This document shows, piece by piece, positions 16,201-27,524 of a stretch of DNA of 64,000 bases. Location of the stretch: NCBI GenBank assembly GCA_009192285.1, contig CM018606.1, positions 2,346,081 through 2,410,080 on the forward strand. The letters are read 5' to 3'. Under the pieces are notes generated by a model. The model ran no database searches, was not told the origin of the DNA, and saw only the letters and a list, made by a program, of their open reading frames with translations. The position numbers and the translations under genes were made by a program. The stretch's first letter is position 1. Every line of letters starts with the position of its first letter. The stretch comes from Morchella semilibera. Its lineage: Eukaryota; Ascomycota; Pezizomycetes; Pezizales; Morchellaceae.

Positions 16201-17097
16201 TTCTTCTTGAGCTCCTCCACCTGCCCGGCCAGCTTCTCGTGCTCCTCGTCAATGTTGAATATGTCGTCCGATTTCTCCTTCTTCTTTTCGTCCTCCTCCA
16301 ATTTCTTCTTGTCCGCGGTGGCCTCGTCCTGCAGCTTGGCGACAAGCGCCTTCTGCTCGTCTCGCTCCTTGGACACGCGGATGAGCTCCTCACGCGCAAG
16401 GTCAGCGCGCAGGCTGAAGCTGCTGATCCAGTCGATGAGCGCCTTTGCGTCGGCGATGCTCTCGAACGGCGTGTTTTCGCGCAGGGCCTTTTCGAAGGGC
16501 TCGATGAGCGCGTTGCGGGCATGCACGATCTTGTAGGATCGGAGGAGCTCTATGGGGGAGTTTGTTAGTACTTATGGGCAGCAAGGGGGGAGGGGGGGGG
16601 GGCAAACCGCTGTGCTTAGCTTCTATCTTCTCGAGCTTCCGCAGCTTGACGCGGACCTCTGTGGGCAGGTCGCTATTCGCCATTCCTCCCGCACCACCAC
16701 CACCACCTCCCGTTACACCATTACCCCCACCGCTATTACCACCGCCACCACCACCACTACTACTATTATTGTTGTTGCTTGGTGTCCCTGGCCTGCTCCC
16801 CACGCCGTTTCGCTCCGGCCGCGGCGTGGGCGTCGCGCGGCCGCTGGCACCCAACGGGTCCTCTGTCACGGCCTCTGGGGCGGGCGTCCCCGCGCGTGGC
16901 GGCGTCGCAGTGTCGCTCTCAAAGTCGGCGGGGGCGGAGACGCTGGATGCGCGTGGGCCGCGGGTGGTGGTGGTGGTGGAGGTGGTGGGGGGGCGGCGCG
17001 GGGGCGTGGGGGTCGAGCGGGCGCGCGATTCTTGCTGTAGCTGGAAGTCGATCTCGCCGATGTGGGATTCGAGGGCGCCCTTGAGTCGGGAGAACAT
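13275..17097 (-). CDS. IMH1: GRIP-domain golgin (Imh1-like Golgi tether)
   Basis: GRIP golgins are recruited to the trans-Golgi by Arl1-GTP and tether endosome-derived vesicles. Exons: 17097-16608, 16549-13620 and 13571-13275, 1238 residues; introns of 58 and 48 bp, both with a TACTAAC-like branch. The start is the ATG of MFSRLKG, as in other fungal golgins, although the frame stays open upstream. Then come a low-complexity Ser/Thr/Pro/Gly/Asn region (about 25-150), a conserved N-terminal block (LLRSYKIVHAR, IEPFEKALRENTP), and nearly 900 residues of Glu/Lys/Ala-rich coiled coil broken by a short Pro/Thr-Lys/Asn linker near the middle. The last 50 residues are a GRIP domain: DYLKNVFLQLLEQKEKR with its conserved Tyr, LVPVLGMLLKF and DEQKW. 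The coding sequence is very GC-rich compared with the genes on either side of this island. Confidence 0.95.
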
Positions 17098-18574
17098 TGT
17101 GTCTCTGTGTGTTGTGGATGTAGGTAGGCCCGTATATGTAGATGTAGGTACTGTATGTAGATGAGGTGCTGTATGTAGATGAGGTACTGTATAGTTATAG
17201 AGGGGGGGGTGCCTGAAGGAGAGAGGAGAGAGAGAGGGGGGGGAGAGAGGGGGAGAGAAGGGGAGAGAGGGGGGGTTGATGGGGGTGGAATGGAGTATGG
17301 GGATAGTGTCGATGGGGGGCCGGGATTGAACGACGTCTGGGGATAAGTCAAGTGAGACAGTAAGTGACACAGTGACAGTTTGGAGGCTCAACCGGGGTGA
17401 GCGCCAAGGTGTCATTCATTGGATATCACTCGGCGTAAGTTATGTTCTCCATACTTCTACTCTCCCACAAACACTCTCTCCCTCCATACTTCTACTCTAC
17501 TCTACCCTCCTCTGCTCTACACTCCTCTACAAACAACATGCACCCCATCGGACACGTGGGCGGCCGGGTAAAAATAGAAACACCGTCAATGTGCTTTTGT
17601 TCTGCTTTTGTTCTTGTGCTACTGCTACGAATGGGGGGGGCGCACGTATATGCCGATACGAGGCGTGTGTATGACTTACATGTAGGTATGTACATAGGTT
17701 ACGGCTCTTCACGGGGAATCACTCGTCTTGTCGGCAAGCCGGGGGCCGCGCGTTCCTGGGGAGGGTGGTCCGGCGCTCTTGTAACTGTGGGCGGGGCTGG
17801 CTGGGCTATGGAGGGATGTGCTTGTATCATGTAAGTACTTGAATTGGAAAGTAGATATGGCCCTGAATATTGAAAAGATGCATGTAAGTAAGTAGAAGGT
17901 CGGTCCTCAGGGTGTCAATCGAGCACTGCTGAAAGAACTAGCGGCTCTGATGCCAAGCCCCACCCTTTGAATCCGGGGTATGGAGGGCGGGTATGCCAAT
18001 CCAGGAGCCTTGTTCTGGCTTTCAAGTCTATGAGGAGCTGGTCGTACCCGGTGTGCGTCTGCCAGGAGTGTAGGGTACAGATGAGGGGGAATTCTATACT
18101 GTAGTAATGGAATACTCAAGTAGATACATAGCCAGGTTATTTCTTGCTAGAGCCCTGGTTGCCGTATGGGTTAGGTTTACCACTCTCGGCCAATCAGCCG
18201 CTGTCCAGCACTGATGTCACCCATCAGAGGCTCTGCTCATGTCTTGTAAACGTCCTTGGGTAGTGAAAGGCCCGTAGATACAGATATTCAATGATCACGC
18301 GCCCGCCGGGTCGAGTTGCAAATATATCCGCTGGTTGGAGTAGATTACAGACCTTGGCATACTAAGTAATTGCCCCACCATTTCGTCCCATCCATTCCAT
18401 TCCATTCCCCCACCATGACAACCCCTCCGCTCCATCATCACCACCACCACCACCGAACAAGCACATAAGCCCTTTGCACGAGCAGGATAGATTCTTCTTC
18501 TGCCTCTTCTACTGCTATTACTACTACTACTACTACAGTCCCCCTTGCGTGGAGAGTGCTGACAGATAATAAGG
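17098..18574. promoter_or_regulatory. Divergent intergenic region between the golgin gene and NCA2
   Basis: Both flanking genes are transcribed outward, so the 1.5 kb must hold two promoters and leaders. Beside the golgin start are an 18-bp tandem repeat (17137-17191) and a long purine-rich (GA/GGGA) tract at about 17205-17280, which on the transcribed minus strand is a CT-rich leader typical of fungal promoters. Nearer NCA2 are short triplet runs (CAC and TAC). No gene is seen. Confidence 0.5.
17137..17191. repeat. Tandem repeat, 3 units of 18-19 bp
   Basis: Three adjacent units (17137-17155, 17156-17173, 17174-17191) follow the pattern TGTAGATGAGGTACTGTA with one or two changes each. They lie about 40 bp upstream of the golgin start codon, inside its leader or promoter. 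Confidence 0.85.
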
Positions 18575-20753
18575 ATGACTTTCATCTCAGAGTAAGTTAA
18601 TTATTATATATATACATACATATGGTAGTAAACAAGCCACTGACATCATACCTCCCACAATAGTCAACTCGTCCATCTCGACGCCCAGCTCGACCGTCTA
18701 CAGCTCGACCGTCTCCCCCCCTGTCCAGACGAGCCCACATCTCCATACTCCACCACCCACGCCGCCAGCACCCCCAGCGCGCACGCCCAGCACCTCCAGA
18801 AACTCATCAAGGCCCTCAGCGCAGCCCCCAACCGCCCCCTCACCCCCCAACGCATCGTAACCCTCCTCCGGTCGGCCACGCCGCCGACGCCGACGCTGCC
18901 GTCGCCGCAAGACCCCACCGCCGCAACCAAACCACTACCGACCACTGGCAGCGACCACGAGCTCGAGCTCGAATGGATCCTCGTCAGCAAGGCGGCCATC
19001 CAGACGTACGGCATCGTGCTCAACTCCCTCCTCGAGCAGACCCTGCCGCTCACGCAGGACATGTTCTACTGGGACGCCGTGGTGTCCTCCCCGGCCTACA
19101 CGGCCCTGTACACGCTGCAGACGGCGCCGTCGCGGCTCGTCGCCTTCTCCACAGAGATCGTGGCCGAGGCCCTGCGCCGCCTGAGGGAGCTCAGGGAGAT
19201 GGAGCGCATCCCCGTCCTCCCGGGCCCCTACACCATCGAGCAGGAGGATGTGGAGCTGCGGCTGGAGGAGCACGGGGAGTGGCTGGAGGCGCCGACAAAG
19301 GGCGACTCGCTGTCGCTCACGGCGCGCAAGTTTTACGCGCTCGTCAGGAATGCGCTGCATGAGCGCTCGTGGAGGGTCGGGGCCGTGTCGCCGCTGGCCC
19401 TGGCGAGGCATGAGATTGGGAGGAAGAGGGCCGCGGTCAAGAGACTGAGGGAGATGAAGGCGTCGGCGCTCGGCGTGCTGATTGGCGAGGGCCTGTCGTT
19501 TGGCCTCGAGGACGCCGAGCAGGACGGCGATGAGTGGAAGGGGATCGTGGAGCGCGCGGTGATGCTCATGGAGAACGTGGTCTGCAATGTCAGCACCGTG
19601 GACACCACCCTCGACGAGTTTGAAGAGACCGTCTTCGCCTTCGACAAGCCGACCGCCGCCGCCGCCACCGCCGCACGACCCACCGCAGCGCTCGCAAAGC
19701 AGCTCGTCGACATCCTCACCACCCACCTCCCCGCACAATCCTCCGCCTCCCGCGCCCTCATCGCAACCCACGGCCGCCCCTCCCTCACAACCCGCTACTG
19801 GCTCCCCGCCACGGCGCTGCTCCTCTCCTCCACCACCATCCTCCGCATGCTTTCCGCGCGCCGCGCAGAGCTCATCCAGTGGCTGCGCGACCTCGGCGAA
19901 ACCACAATCGACTTCTGGCACAACTGGGTCATCGAGCCCACGCGCCAGCTCATCGGCACGATCCGCCACAGCGAGGACTCGGAGGTGGCGCTGCTCTCGC
20001 GCGACTCCCTCGCCGCCGACATGCACAGCCTCGAACGCATGGTGGTCGACTTTGCCATCGACAACCCTGCCATGGCCACGGCCGACGGCCGCGGGCCCAT
20101 GACCGACGCCATACTCGAGAGCGTCCGCGCCCGCGTCAAGGAGGGCGACCTCACCCCCGTACTACGCGCATACGAGCACGACCTGCGCCGGCCGTTCCGC
20201 GGCGCCGTCCGCGGCGAGCTAGTGCGCGCGCTACTAATCCAGATCCAAAAGACCAAGGTCGACGTCGAGGTGGCCATCAGCGGCATCGACCGCCTGCTCA
20301 AGAGCCAGGAGCTCGTGTTCGGCATGGTGGGGCTGACGCCCGGCGTGCTCGTGTGCGTGGGAGCCGTGCAGTGGGCGCGCGGGGCCGTGGGCGGCAGGCG
20401 CGGCCGCAGGTCCTGGGCCCGCGCCGGCGAAATGCTCAGGGTGCTCCGCAACGTGGACCGCATCCTCGTGGCCAGCCGCGCCATGGGCGGCGAGAACGCG
20501 GGAATGCTCTCGTACAAGGAGCACGGGCTCCTGCTGTGCGAGGTCCACGTGCTCAGGGAGTTTTCGAGGAGGGTCCTGCCTAGGGGCGTCTGCGCTGAGT
20601 TTGTGGAGGATGTGGAGGAGCTGGTGGACGTGAGGAGGGGCGTGAGCGGGCAGGTGAGGGTTGTTGAGAGGATTAGATGGTAGGTTCCCTCCGTTCTGCT
20701 TTTTGGCGGTGGGCTGACTGTGGTGTAGGGCGTACGCAAAGTGGATCAGGTAG
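18575..20753 (+). CDS. NCA2: Nuclear control of ATPase protein 2 (Nca2), mitochondrial
   Basis: Nca2 is a mitochondrial membrane protein that, in yeast, is needed for proper expression of the mitochondrial ATP6/ATP8 transcript. Exons: 18575-18591 (only 17 nt), 18664-20679 and 20729-20753, 685 residues. The tiny first exon gives MTFIS and joins to DQLVHLDAQLDRLQL, matching the start of Aspergillus Nca2 as I remember it; the last exon restores the conserved end RIRWAYAKWIR. The C-terminal NCA2 domain shows the family blocks FWHNWVIEP, IGTIRHSEDSE, SLERMVVDFAIDNPAM, GDLTPVLRAYE and IQKTKVDVEVAISGIDRLLK. Two hydrophobic segments flank it (ATALLLSSTTIL and VFGMVGLTPGVLVCVGAV). Codon use is strongly G/C-ending, like the neighbouring golgin gene and unlike most other genes in the window. 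Confidence 0.96.
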
Positions 20754-22186
20754 GCGTAGGTATAGATGGGTGGGAGAGTATCAGCTCCCTACTTTTTACG
20801 GCGGTATTTTTTTTTTCTTCTCTTCTTTTGTATGTAGTTTAGTTTATACCCCCCTCTCATTTGTGGCTGTACATAACGGAGCAGAACACCAATTAACAAG
20901 CAATTACATGTAGCTACATACATGGCATGCAAAGAACATGTAGCCAGCCAGACACTGGAGCTATAGTACCAGGCCGGCGTGGTGTGTCATGGGCGATCAC
21001 TCACGCCGTTTCTTGCGCCTGGTGCGGTGTACGGGTTGCTGTGTATCTCGTCTGCTGCTTTAATCTCACAAGGTCTCGTCGTGGGCAGACGGTAGTGGTT
21101 TGGTTTATGTAGATGTGGTAGTGCTTTGTACATACATCGGGACTAAAGAGTGGCCCTTGTACTAAGAGCGAATCTACACGTATACTGACAAAGCCCGGAG
21201 GACCACAACACTACATCCCCTTCCAGGGCGACTATTCTATCGAATCCCTTCAGCTCCCTTTCTGCGGGGGTCAATATATAAACCCACTGACTCGGGATAG
21301 GAATTTGTCAATTAGTAAAGCCCCCCACAAAGGAGGGACTGCGTATTGGTTGCGGTGTCGGGGGGCGGCCCCTCATGCCGTATCACTCGGTGCCAAGAGA
21401 GGGTTATCGGATGCGGCTAGAGTGGGGGGGTTCTTATCTTGTTTTGCACACCCTGTTTCAGGGGACGTCATTGAAGAGCTCGTATCTAGCTTGACCCCAC
21501 ACGCGCGCTGTTGTTTTTATGGGAATTGTTGGGATGGTGGTGGTGGTCAGGAATAGCCGAAGCTACATACAGAGCTCGTACAAGTGGCCGCGTGGAGAGT
21601 GAGCTTTTTTGGGTTCTAGCGCTGAGGCGAGGGGTTACGGCTTACAATAGACACAACAGTATTGTGCCGACTCAAAACACTACATTCTCCCTGTGGACCT
21701 TGGACAATGGATACAGGGCTGTATATAGACAAGGATATGAAAAGCTCCTGCCTGTGTGTACTGAACGGTTGGTTGGTTGGTTGGTTGGGCATTTGACTTG
21801 TTCGCTGGCTGGCTCGCTGGCTACCTCTCCACACACACCCCCCAACATTCATGAATCGCGCGTTGTTCTTTGCACCGTGACCCGCTTCTATGCGCCGGCC
21901 GGGTAACTTTTCTAGACCTTTGTGACCCTCTGCTTCACTATCAGCGTCGTCCCCCTTCACTGTTGCCCGGGTCCGAAACTTTCCTTCCTTCCTGCCCATC
22001 ACAGACCATAGACACGACGTCCCAACTTCACAAACAACATCTACTGTCACTCACACAACCCACAATCACCTCCACACAACAACCAACAACACCTACCATC
22101 AAGATAGCCCTCAACCCCCCCCCCTCCCCCCATCATCTAGAAAAAGCTATACCTTACATTCCTCGTCACTACCGAAATCATAAACT
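20754..22186. other. Intergenic: NCA2 3' flank and Rab promoter
   Basis: No gene is recognised in 1.4 kb. The right-hand 250 bp is C/CT/CA-rich with several A-rich islands, as expected for the promoter and leader of the Rab gene. Short frames at 21305-21906 have no family resemblance. Confidence 0.5.
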
Positions 22187-23166
22187 ATGGCTGGCTCTAG
22201 AAACTATGACTTTCTGGTAAGCTTCTATATTCCCTCAACCACATCCCCCTCCTTCTCTCTCCCCCCCCCCCCACCCACCCACGCACCCCTCTCTTTCACC
22301 TTGGTATCAAAGAACTTGGAGTGAGTGGGCTGTCTAATATGGGTTATATCTCTCACGTATAGATAAAGCTCCTCTTGATCGGCGACTCAGGCGTCGGTAA
22401 ATCGTGCTGTCTCTTGAGATTCAGCGAGGACTCATTCACCCCGAGTTTCATCACCACCATCGGTATTGACTTCAAGATCCGAACGATCGAGCTGGACGGA
22501 AAGAGGGTCAAGCTGCAAATATGGGATACTGCTGGTATGTTCCGACCGGTGCCCCTACTTTTTGTTTCCCCGTTACCTGCTTGTAGTTGTTTGGCGCATG
22601 TTACAGGGGTGTTTCACACGTGGGTTGTTCGATGGGGGTTGTTGCTGACGTGGGGTCTTGCCCTAATCTACAGGACAGGAACGATTCCGGACAATCACTA
22701 CGGCTTACTATCGTGGGGCTATGGGGATCCTGTTGGTTTACGACGTTACTGATGAGAGGTCTTTCGATAGTTAGTTTCCCTTATTCCAAACACATCGCAT
22801 TGCCATCTTTTAACTAATGTTTCGCCCTGTTGAAAAAAAGACATCCGAACTTGGTTTTCAAACGTCGAACAGCACGCGACCGAGGGTGTCAACAAGATAC
22901 TCATTGGAAATAAATGTGACTGGGAGGAGAAGCGTGTAGTTTCTACCGAGCGTGGCCAGCAACTCGCCGACGAGCTCGGAATACCATTCATGGAGGTGTC
23001 AGCAAAGAGCAACATCAACGTTGAGAAGGCTTTCTTCGAGCTAGCTGCCGATATCAAGAAGCGCATCATGGATACTACACGCGCGGAAGAGAGGGCAGGT
23101 GGTGCGGGTAATACTGTGGATCCAGGGAGGGACAACAACGCCGGAATGGGCGGGAAGTGTTGTTAA
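22187..23166 (+). CDS. SEC4: Rab GTPase of the Sec4/Rab8 subfamily (secretory vesicle to plasma membrane)
   Basis: Sec4-type Rabs dock post-Golgi vesicles with the exocyst at growth sites. Exons: 22187-22216, 22363-22534, 22674-22769 and 22841-23166, 207 residues, the usual size. All GTPase motifs are visible: P-loop GDSGVGKS, switch [36 protein letters not shown] and SAK. The C-terminus GKCC is a double-cysteine prenylation signal. The sequence from [20 protein letters not shown] to [20 protein letters not shown] is close to Aspergillus SrgA and yeast Sec4, so the Sec4/Rab8 assignment is safer than Ypt1. One intron separates the glycine of DTAG from QERF. Confidence 0.97.
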
Positions 23167-24272
23167 GGCAGCTCTAACACAAAGCGCAAATGATTTTTCG
23201 GGATCAAATTGTACCTGCAACGTCAAAAGAAGTAGGATAGATAACACCCGAAGGCTGGCTGGATCGGATCGATTAGACTGCGTAGAGGCTATGGAGAAGA
23301 TCGAGCGTTCCTCATGGGGTTTTTTTCCCCTCTCTTTTACGTTGTGTCTTTGTGTTTGAGTCTGGTCGGTCTTGTTTTTTCTTTGCGTTGGTTACAATGG
23401 TTTTTTTTTAAAGGAAATTTCTCGTTTCTTCGTAATGGGGAGGGATAGGGGGTGAAATGTTCACCCTTTCCTTCTCTTTGTCTCTCCCTCACTTGCAGCT
23501 GTCATTACCCTATCTTTCAAGATCTTTTCAGTGTATGCATCTGTACTATGTTTTTCCCCCCCCCCACCACTACCGTTGCGTTTTTATCGTGGGGGTTAGA
23601 GTGCTCTATTCTTGTTATGTGCGTCTTTGTGTTTTCTTTCCTGTTGTACGTTATGGTTATGCTTTACGTGTTTCCTTCTCTTCTTATATGATGATGTGTG
23701 TCTGGGGGATTTGATATAGGTATATATATATCCTTCTAATCGACGTTTTTATGACTATCATGTCAGTTTTACGGAGTGGAGAGCTGCAAATGGTCACTGA
23801 TGCCGGGCCTCCCATGTAGGTGCTGTACTTACGTACTGATGGCCTGCTTATCTCGGCGTGATTACATGGTATTGGAATTGGAATCCTTGTGTCGATTATG
23901 TTCCCCGTGCCCGTTGGCACGCTGTTTCTGACGGCGCGGCATGCGCGTGGGGTATGTAAGTACGATACAATATTGTAAGTATCCACAAAACCAAGTTTAC
24001 ATAACATCCACGAGCACGTTTTTTTTCTTTTTCTTTTTCTTTTTCTCCCTTTCCTTTTCTTTTTCTTTTCGCAATTATTCACATACATTTATTGACCAAG
24101 GTAGGCACTTTCAATTATACATATATACATACATTACTGACAAACAGACAGAGATACCTGATGTAGGACCATCATAGTCAAGTCCCAACCACTAAAATCT
24201 GGCAAAATGGGACTCCGGCTTAATAGCAATCCCCCACAGAGAGACGAGGAGACTAATCCCCGTCCTCCGGGG

Positions 24273-24297
24273 CTCTCTCTCTCTCTCTCTCTCTCTC
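24273..24297. repeat. (CT)n microsatellite
   Basis: Twelve uninterrupted CT units plus one base, in the intergenic region upstream of the dehydratase gene. Confidence 0.95.
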
Positions 24298-24492
24298 CCC
24301 GAGGGGGAGGAGAAGGGAAAAAAAAAAGCCAATTGTTCTGTGCCTGGCCGGATACCGAGTTATTATGGGGGCGATAAATAACACAGTTACAGCCCCCCCC
24401 CTCCAGAGGAGGAGGGCGCTGTTGGTAAGGCAGTGAGTGGGTGGGGTTGCGCTGCTGTTTTTTTGCTTTGGAATGTCCCCTCCCTCCCGTAG

Positions 24493-24513
24493 TACGTACG
24501 TACGTACGTACGT
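24493..24513. repeat. (TACG)n microsatellite
   Basis: Five TACG units plus one base. The unit is self-complementary as GTAC/CGTA, so the tract can form a perfect hairpin. Confidence 0.95.
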
Positions 24514-24819
24514 TGGTGCTGGCAGGGGAGATCAAAGTGGGACAGCAGGCGGGGGAGTTGGTATGTGTGGGAGGAGGAATTGTGTATATATGCTGATGTC
24601 GAGCTTGGTGCTGCTGTTGATGGTGTTGTTGTCGTGTGGGAGAAAAAAACCGTTGATAAACAAAACGTTAGCCCACCAGGGTTCAGGGCACAGGGCACCC
24701 CCGATCTGCAGCAGCAAACGTCATACAAACCGTTGAGCGCAACCCTTGATTTACACCCTTGACTGCGAAACACCCCCGCTGGGCCCTAAAAGCAAAGGAA
24801 GGAAGCAAACAAAACATAA

Positions 24820-25560
24820 ATGGCACTTCTCTACCGGCGTCTTTGTTTCAGCCCGACCGCCAGGCCCCTGTTCGCTGCAAGGAAAATAGGAAGAAGCATG
24901 AATATGACATCTGCTACATCCATGGAGCCTCTGTGGTCCACAGGGGTTGAGGAGGGCCACAAGGAGGAAGCTAGGAAGCTGTTGAGAGATGGGAGATGGG
25001 AGTTGAGCGCGACGCGGATGGGCCTCGAGAGAAAGTTCGAGTTCAAGTCGTTCAAAACTACCATGGTTTGTGCTTTTCTTGAGGTGATGCTATGTGCTCG
25101 GCCTTAGAAAGTCCTGGGCTAGTTAACATGGGGTGGTGTGTGGTATGGTGTAGGTATTCATAAACCAAGTTGCGGACCAGTGTAAAGTTGCGCGACATCA
25201 TCCTGAATGGGCGAACGTGCGTACTTAGGCTCTTTCCCCTCCTTTGTTGCGGAAGAAGATTGTAGCATATATATTATTCCGGGGAGCTAGGCGCTGATTT
25301 TCCCCACCTCCATTATCGGGTTCAAACAGGTCTACAATAAAGTAGTGATTCGATGGACCACACACAATCCACTGGGTCTCTCACAGAAGGATATAGAGAT
25401 GGCCAAGTTCTGTGATGAGAGAGGAGCAGAACTTGGAGATGTTGACACGGGAAAAGTGGAACGGGCCCCCGCAGACAAGACGGGTGTTAACGTTCTGGAT
25501 AGCCTTTTGGGTCAGGGAGTGCAGGAGTGTGGACCATGCGCGGAAAAGTCGAAGAAATAG
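24820..25560 (+). CDS. Pterin-4a-carbinolamine dehydratase family protein (PCD/DCoH)
   Basis: PCD dehydrates 4a-hydroxytetrahydrobiopterin formed by aromatic amino acid hydroxylases; animal DCoH is also a transcription coactivator. Exons: 24820-25065, 25154-25216 and 25330-25560, 179 residues. The family core is clear: WELSATRMGLERKFEFKSFK, FINQVADQCKVARHHPEW with the active-site His-His-Pro-Glu-Trp, NVYNKVVIRWTTH and GLSQKDIEMAKF. The core is the usual 95 or so residues. The extra N-terminus has several Arg, one Lys and no acidic residue before the core, so it could be a mitochondrial presequence (inference). The C-terminal tail is poorly conserved. The substrate is uncertain, because fungi are not known for widespread tetrahydrobiopterin use. 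Confidence 0.93.
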
Positions 25561-26091
25561 GGGACAGCAATTAAGGTTCCAGAAATAGCAGCCGCCGGTG
25601 TGAGGGATGAATTGATTTTTTTTTTCTTTCCCACCAGTACGTTTCAATACACTCATTCGCGTAGAGATGCTCATCGTATGTCGAATCCCAACTGATAAGG
25701 ACAAGAAAAAGGTACATGGTGACAACCTAGTGACAACTTGATTGACCAACAAATTGAAAGCCTGACTGATGGGCTACAGGGGCTGCTGACTGGCTCCTTA
25801 ACATTTAACACGTGACCTCAAAATGCGTAATGACACACGTGCGGATTGCCGCCGTGGCCTTCTCTCAACCTTCTCTCACCTTGACAGGCTCAGCGCGCTA
25901 CATCCAGACTTTTTTTTACCGCCACATTCTCTTTTTTCCCTTTTCTTTTCTATTTATTGAACTCATCTCTCTTTAGCAGACCCTGGTAGCTTCTACCTAC
26001 CAAAGGTCGTGCTAGTCTTGTCCACCAACCACTACAACCCCCCTTCTCATCGCTGGTAGAAAGAGATACACACTCACACACTCCACACAAA
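25561..26091. promoter_or_regulatory. Intergenic: promoter and leader of LNP1
   Basis: A 531-bp gap with a T/CT-rich tract at 25910-25955 and a CA-rich stretch just before the LNP1 start, the normal look of a fungal promoter and 5' UTR. No gene is seen. Confidence 0.5.
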
Positions 26092-27524
26092 ATGGTTTCC
26101 TTCTGGCCCTTCAGAGTAAGTTGACATCCTATCCCATCTCATCTCATTTCTCGTGGTGTCTTGTGCTTTTCCCTACTAGGTACTCCTCCCCACTTGATGT
26201 GGAAAAGCTAACTGGAGGCAAAATGACAGGGCGACGATAGCTCCCCAGGTTCCTTCGAGCGCATTCTTGCAAAGCTCGCATCGCAGATCCAAGCAGAGAC
26301 TTCGAAGCTCGCTCTTCTTCGTCTACAGCTCCGCCGCTACAAGGGGCTCTGGACCATCTACACCTCGTTTGCCTACATTTTCTACGTACTCGTTATTTTC
26401 CTTGTCATAGGATGGAAGGAAGTGGGTCCCCCACAGATCGCGGGCTTGATCGGTGGACCTGTCGGGTATGGTTTCCTTATAGTGTGTCTTTCACGGAGCT
26501 ATATACTGATGGATTCTGTTTTGCGAATAGGATCTGGGGGGTAAGGAGTTTATTGGTACTCTATTACAACGGTAGAATCTCGGCCACTGAGACAAAACTG
26601 GAAGATCTACAAACGAAACAGAGGGATACCGTCGAGAAGCTGAAGGAAGCTACCAAATTTTCAACCACACAGTCGATTATTGAAAAATATGGTGGCGGGC
26701 CTATTTCGCCTTCAATCTCCGATATTGAGAGGAATAAGATGCAGCATGCACAGCAGCAAGGTCCACCCGGAAATCCGAATAACAATCAGCAGCTTAGACA
26801 ACGTCCCCAGGGACAATCCAGCTCGCTTCCACCCTCACCCCAGCAGATTCAACAACAATTCGTTCAGCAGCAGCTACAGCAGCAACAACAAGAACGAGGG
26901 CAACAGCATTTGGCACCCCCCTCTGGGGCTAATAATCCCAACCCAGTCAAGAAATTTAACCGGCCATCCCCCATCCCAGTTCTCAGCTTCCCCCCAGCTA
27001 CAGCCCCGACACCAGCTCGTCAGATTGCACCAGAGGAGATTCATTCACCACGCTGGTACGACCGCGTCCTCGATGTTCTCGTAGGAGAAGATGAGACCAG
27101 CGCAAAGAATCGCTTTGCGTTGATCTGCAAGAATTGTAGAATGGTTAATGGACTAGCACCTCCCGGAACAAGGAGTTTGGAAGAAGTGGAGGGGTGGGGG
27201 TGTGCTAGATGTGGCATGATGAATGGGAAACCACCAAGCCGTCCTCTGAGCAGGAAAGGGGACGAAGAAATGGACATTCACGGTCTTGGGGTTAGAGGAT
27301 CAAGCATTAGCAAGTCGGCTAGTCCAACACCTAGCGAGAGTGTTAGTGTTAGATCTACCAGAAGCAAGACAAAGAAGGTGTCGCCCGAGCCTGAGCCCGA
27401 ATCATCCGAAGAAGATAGTTCGGCAGCAACCGGAAGCGATCAAGTAGAGGAGGAAGAGGAGGAGGCTGAAGAGATTGAGGAGGAAGCCCCAAAGCCAAAA
27501 GGCAGAGCTAGTAAGAAGGCTTGA
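26092..27524 (+). CDS. LNP1: Lunapark (ER three-way-junction protein)
   Basis: Lunapark stabilises three-way junctions of the tubular ER network. Exons: 26092-26115, 26230-26465 and 26531-27524, 417 residues. The N-terminus MVSFWPFR joins to an amphipathic helix (FERILAKLASQIQAETSKL), then two hydrophobic hairpin segments: WTIYTSFAYIFYVLVIFLVI, and a second spanning GLIGGPVGIWGVRSLLVLYY, which needs the 65-bp intron removed. A coiled coil follows (ISATETKLEDLQTKQRDTVE), then a Gln/Pro-rich region, then the lunapark zinc finger CKNCRMVNG...CARCGMMNG with four cysteines. The C-terminus is highly acidic and ends in Lys/Arg-rich residues. Both N- and C-terminal parts face the cytosol in characterised homologues. 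Confidence 0.95.

Larger units (their letters stand above)
23167..24819. other. Intergenic: Rab 3' flank and dehydratase promoter
   Basis: No gene is seen. It contains T-rich 3' flank sequence after the Rab gene, a pyrimidine run at 24019-24069, a (CT)n microsatellite at 24273-24297 and a (TACG)n microsatellite at 24493-24513. Confidence 0.5.

Noticed and set aside
13621-16536. A 971-codon open frame on the plus strand opposite the golgin gene
   Set aside because: It is the mirror of a coiled-coil gene with G/C-ending codons, which suppresses stops on the complement. Its product is a Ser/Ala/Arg-rich sequence without any domain, while the minus strand has the conserved GRIP domain and matched splice sites.
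18935-20026. 363-codon minus-strand frame opposite NCA2
   Set aside because: This is the complement of the GC-rich NCA2 coding sequence; the Gly/Glu/Arg-rich product has no family resemblance, and NCA2 blocks are clear on the plus strand.
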